Assembly: GCA_937981575.1 (NCBI GenBank)
Contig: CALJNR010000021.1
Span: 1-64,000, forward strand
DNA: 64,000 bases
Direction: 5' to 3'
From: an uncultured Clostridia bacterium
Lineage (GTDB): Bacteria; Bacillota; Clostridia; Lachnospirales; Cellulosilyticaceae
Shown: positions 63,938 to 64,000 of the stretch, piece after piece
Numbering within the stretch: position 1 is the first letter of the stretch
Layout of the letters: the number at the start of each line of letters is the position of its first letter
The notes under the pieces: model-generated
Database searches by the model: none
The model's input: the letters and a program-made list of their open reading frames with translations, nothing else
What the model was told of the DNA's origin: nothing
Translations under genes and position numbers: made by a program

Positions 63938-64000
63938 CTACAACCTCCAGTACAGATAGCCGAGGTCTAGGACTTCTTGCTTATCAAATATGCCCTTAAC
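63938..64000 (-). CDS. C-terminal end of a probable nucleotide-sugar dehydrogenase (cut at right edge)
   Basis: Twenty codons and a TAG are visible, ending VKGIFDKQEVLDLGYLYWRL. The D/VKGIFD and terminal YWRL pattern is typical of TviB-type UDP-N-acetylglucosamine/UDP-glucose dehydrogenases in Clostridia, as I recall. Its stop lies one base from the epimerase start, which uses the GGAGG within this gene's last codons. Confidence 0.5.
   Translation of the reverse strand, partial: VKGIFDKQEVLDLGYLYWRL

Overview
The window looks like a chromosomal segment of a low-G+C, spore-forming anaerobic Firmicute of the class Clostridia. Evidence seen in the sequence: AT-rich intergenic DNA, strong AGGAGG-type ribosome binding sites, CotF-like coat proteins, a Spo0E-like phosphatase, a spore-type polysaccharide deacetylase, an N-terminal-rubredoxin (reverse) rubrerythrin, a B12-dependent ribonucleotide reductase and a phosphotransferase system with Ser-regulated HPr. 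Lachnospirales (Cellulosilyticum-like) is a guess from gene content only. No tRNA, rRNA, CRISPR array or intact insertion sequence was seen.

Layout. 1-5315: PTS operon (mannitol-type EII, 1-phosphofructokinase-like kinase, SorE-like dehydrogenase, HPr, EI). 5410-9581: chemoreceptor, a nonsense-interrupted zinc alcohol dehydrogenase, and an SDR/TetR pair. 9600-14247: ion homeostasis, with a fluoride riboswitch before a cation/proton antiporter and a NiCo-type riboswitch before a cation diffusion facilitator. 14552-17240: BlaR1/BlaI-type sensor-protease and repressor with a pair of operator-like dyads. 17368-28952: DUF255 thioredoxin-fold protein, CotF pair, lipoprotein, multidomain CoA-disulfide reductase/rhodanese/TusA/DsrE protein, MATE exporter, LuxS, TrpS, and a CNNM/CorC-type transporter behind an unidentified attenuator-like leader. 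29077-30633: an AT-rich peptide locus with a double-glycine leader peptide and an M50 intramembrane protease. 30728-45380: housekeeping block (YitT, PHP phosphatase, YerC, PcrA, LigA, ProA, PpiC foldase, rubrerythrin, GDT1 exporter, UppP). 45493-51472: galactose regulon (galK-galE-galT divergent from galR-galM). 51473-52699: gene-poor stretch with a GC-rich structured island and a decayed insertion sequence. 52700-64000: two NlpC/P60 hydrolases, UV endonuclease, deacetylase, Spo0E, NrdJ, SSB-like protein, metallopeptidase, corrinoid adenosyltransferase, and nucleotide-sugar genes.

How genes may work together. The first operon suggests a mannitol route through fructose-1-phosphate: transport gives mannitol-1-P, a SorE-like enzyme oxidises the carbon next to the phosphate, and FruK makes fructose-1,6-bisphosphate. 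This is inference. The galactose genes form a complete Leloir pathway with LacI-type control. CobO at 62217 could supply adenosylcobalamin for NrdJ at 56707.

The most unusual items are: (i) a four-copy dispersed intergenic element with two hairpins whose loops can pair with each other, with compensating changes between copies; (ii) the peptide/M50 protease locus with 22-bp-phased direct repeats upstream; (iii) the proposed mannitol to fructose-1-P operon; (iv) an unassigned leader plus intrinsic terminator before the CNNM-type gene; (v) the GC-rich structured island downstream of galM.
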